Shown piece by piece: positions 5,664-6,292 of a stretch of 6,292 nt of DNA. The DNA is taken from positions 1-6,292 of the forward strand of contig JAJZSC010000205.1 of NCBI GenBank assembly GCA_021849995.1, given 5' to 3'. Numbering within the stretch: the first letter of the stretch is position 1; every line of letters starts with the position of its first letter. The translations under genes were made by a program, and so were the position numbers. The DNA is from Bacillota bacterium. GTDB taxonomy: Bacteria > Bacillota > Desulfitobacteriia > Desulfitobacteriales > Desulfitobacteriaceae. The notes under the pieces were generated by a model. The model ran no database searches, was not told the DNA's origin, and worked only from the letters and a program-made list of their open reading frames with translations.

Positions 5664-5863
5664 AAAACGATTAGTTTTTCGTTAATGTAACCTTTTAAGG
5701 TTTTTCTTATAGATTTCATCGTTGTTAGGTTAAAAACTGAGATTGACTAGCAATACGATAGTTTGTAGGAAATAAGGGATCTCCTTTATCTTAAAGGTTA
5801 TGCTCTAAGGGAAACTGGTCAGACCAGTTTTTTTCTTTATACAGCTTATATTTAAGGAGGTGA
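5664..5863 (+). ncRNA. Structured rny leader, candidate cis-regulatory RNA with attenuator
   Basis: This non-coding stretch runs from the expected start point to the rny ribosome binding site. Visible stems are AACGA/TCGTT (5666-5670 with 5679-5683) and AAACT/AGTTT (5734-5738 with 5760-5764) enclosing ATTG/CAAT (5742-5745 with 5751-5754). ATAAGGG/CCTTTAT (5772-5778 with 5783-5789) competes with CCTTTA/TAAAGG (5783-5788 with 5792-5797), and a terminator follows at 5812-5838. AAAAACTG (5732-5739) is complementary to CAGTTTTT (5825-5832) and could act as an antiterminator. CTCCTT (5781-5786) is complementary to AAGGAG of the rny SD. I match it to no known riboswitch, T-box or 6S RNA. An alternative is that the 5664-5834 transcript is a free small RNA. 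Confidence 0.45.
5812..5838 (+). terminator. Strong intrinsic terminator in the rny leader
   Basis: AAACTGG (5812-5818) pairs with CCAGTTT (5824-5830) around TCAGA; the whole AAACTGGTC-A-GACCAGTTT is a perfect dyad. Seven consecutive Ts (5828-5834) then CTTT complete a textbook terminator. It ends about 32 bases before the rny start codon, too close for another promoter to fit in between, so rny transcripts have to read through it. Confidence 0.8.
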
Positions 5864-5869
5864 AATTGT

Positions 5870-6292
5870 TTGGAAGCAACAAGTGTGATTATAGCAGGAG
5901 TTCTCTCGGTTTTGGGATTAGGGATAGGTGGTCTAGCTGGTTGGGCTATAAGGAAAAATACTGCTGAGAAGGCTATTGGATCTGCGGAAGAAGAAGCGAA
6001 ACGCATTGTTCAGAATGCTCAAACTGCGGCCGAGTCTAAGAAAAGAGAGGCTGTAGTAGCTGCCAAAGAAGAAGTTATGCAAATTCGCAATGAGGTTGAG
6101 AAAGAAACCAGAGAGCGTAGGAATGAACTTCAACGCCTGGAACGTCGACTCGTCCAAAAAGAAGAAACGCTCGATAGGAAGATGGAATCTTTAGAGCGAA
6201 AAGAAGAGAATTTACATCGTAAAGAAAACGAGACTGATAAGCTAAGGGAAGAACTTAGCCAATTAGTGGCTAAAGAGAACGCAAAACTTGAA
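5870..6292 (+). CDS. rny: Ribonuclease Y, N-terminal part (cut by window end)
   Basis: The first 141 residues of RNase Y, the membrane-anchored endoribonuclease that starts mRNA decay in many Gram-positive bacteria and works with a degradosome-like set of partners. Residues 5-27 form one membrane anchor, VIIAGVLSVLGLGIGGLAGW, followed by positive residues RK. From about residue 33 a long, highly charged Glu/Lys/Arg coiled coil begins and runs to the window edge, as in the family. The KH and HD catalytic domains would lie beyond the window, since the family is about 510-520 residues. I start at TTG 5870: AAGGAGGTGA (5854-5863) is well spaced, and an in-frame TGA at 5861-5863 precedes it with no other start codon between. 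The overlapping TTG at 5866 is out of frame. The gene order recA-recX-rny supports the assignment. Confidence 0.93.
   Translation, partial: MEATSVIIAGVLSVLGLGIGGLAGWAIRKNTAEKAIGSAEEEAKRIVQNAQTAAESKKREAVVAAKEEVMQIRNEVEKETRERRNELQRLERRLVQKEETLDRKMESLERKEENLHRKENETDKLREELSQLVAKENAKLE

Noticed and set aside
5664..5834. 6S RNA or T-box leader in front of rny
   Set aside because: No long end-to-end pairing with a central bubble as in 6S RNA, and no GGTGGNACC-type T-box core.
5838..5853. TATACA/TATATT as a promoter directly before rny
   Set aside because: No -35 partner, and the start point would fall in the rny ribosome binding site.

Overview
The window is an AT-rich stretch of a Gram-positive chromosome, most likely a member of the Clostridia (a Desulfosporosinus/Desulfitobacterium-type Peptococcales organism is my best guess, from protein flavour and gene order only). 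The support is: strong AGGAGG-type Shine-Dalgarno sites, a Bacillus/Clostridium-type LexA box upstream of recA, the recA-recX-rny order, and a TerC protein of the YjbE type. All recognised genes read on the + strand. I see no mobile element, CRISPR array, tRNA or rRNA.

Layout. Bases 1-260 hold no large gene. They contain several small hairpins, a possible translational switch (149-187) and a 20-codon leader ORF (191-253) that ends at the ribosome binding site of the next gene. 261-1586 encodes a 441-residue MatC-like carboxylate/ion transporter. A promoter flanked by repeated complementary arms (1612-1707) precedes a YjbE-type TerC membrane protein (1736-2434), probably a metal-ion exporter. 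A perfect 12-bp hairpin (2506-2535) lies in front of a divergent, apparently orphan aconitase/LeuC-type hydro-lyase large subunit (2575-3732), which a terminator follows (3801-3830). The recA unit then begins with a consensus promoter (3944-3973) and a perfect LexA box (3979-3992), followed by recA (4045-5088), recX (5095-5592) and a terminator-like hairpin at the recX stop codon. A separate promoter (5629-5657) leads into a leader of about 200 nt that contains a strong intrinsic terminator just upstream of rny (RNase Y). The rny gene is cut off by the window end at residue 141.

How the genes work together. recA and recX form a compact SOS-regulated recombination unit: RecA filament and its modulator. 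rny is the next gene but has its own promoter and what looks like an attenuated leader. The transporter, TerC protein and hydro-lyase are three loosely spaced genes. Transporter and hydro-lyase could both serve hydroxy-acid or dicarboxylate metabolism, but that is only inference from families and proximity.

The coding content is mostly ordinary. The parts worth a second look are non-coding: the leaders of rny, of the transporter and of the TerC gene each contain mutually exclusive pairings of the kind used in cis-regulatory RNAs. The hydro-lyase also carries unusual substitutions in otherwise conserved active-site motifs.
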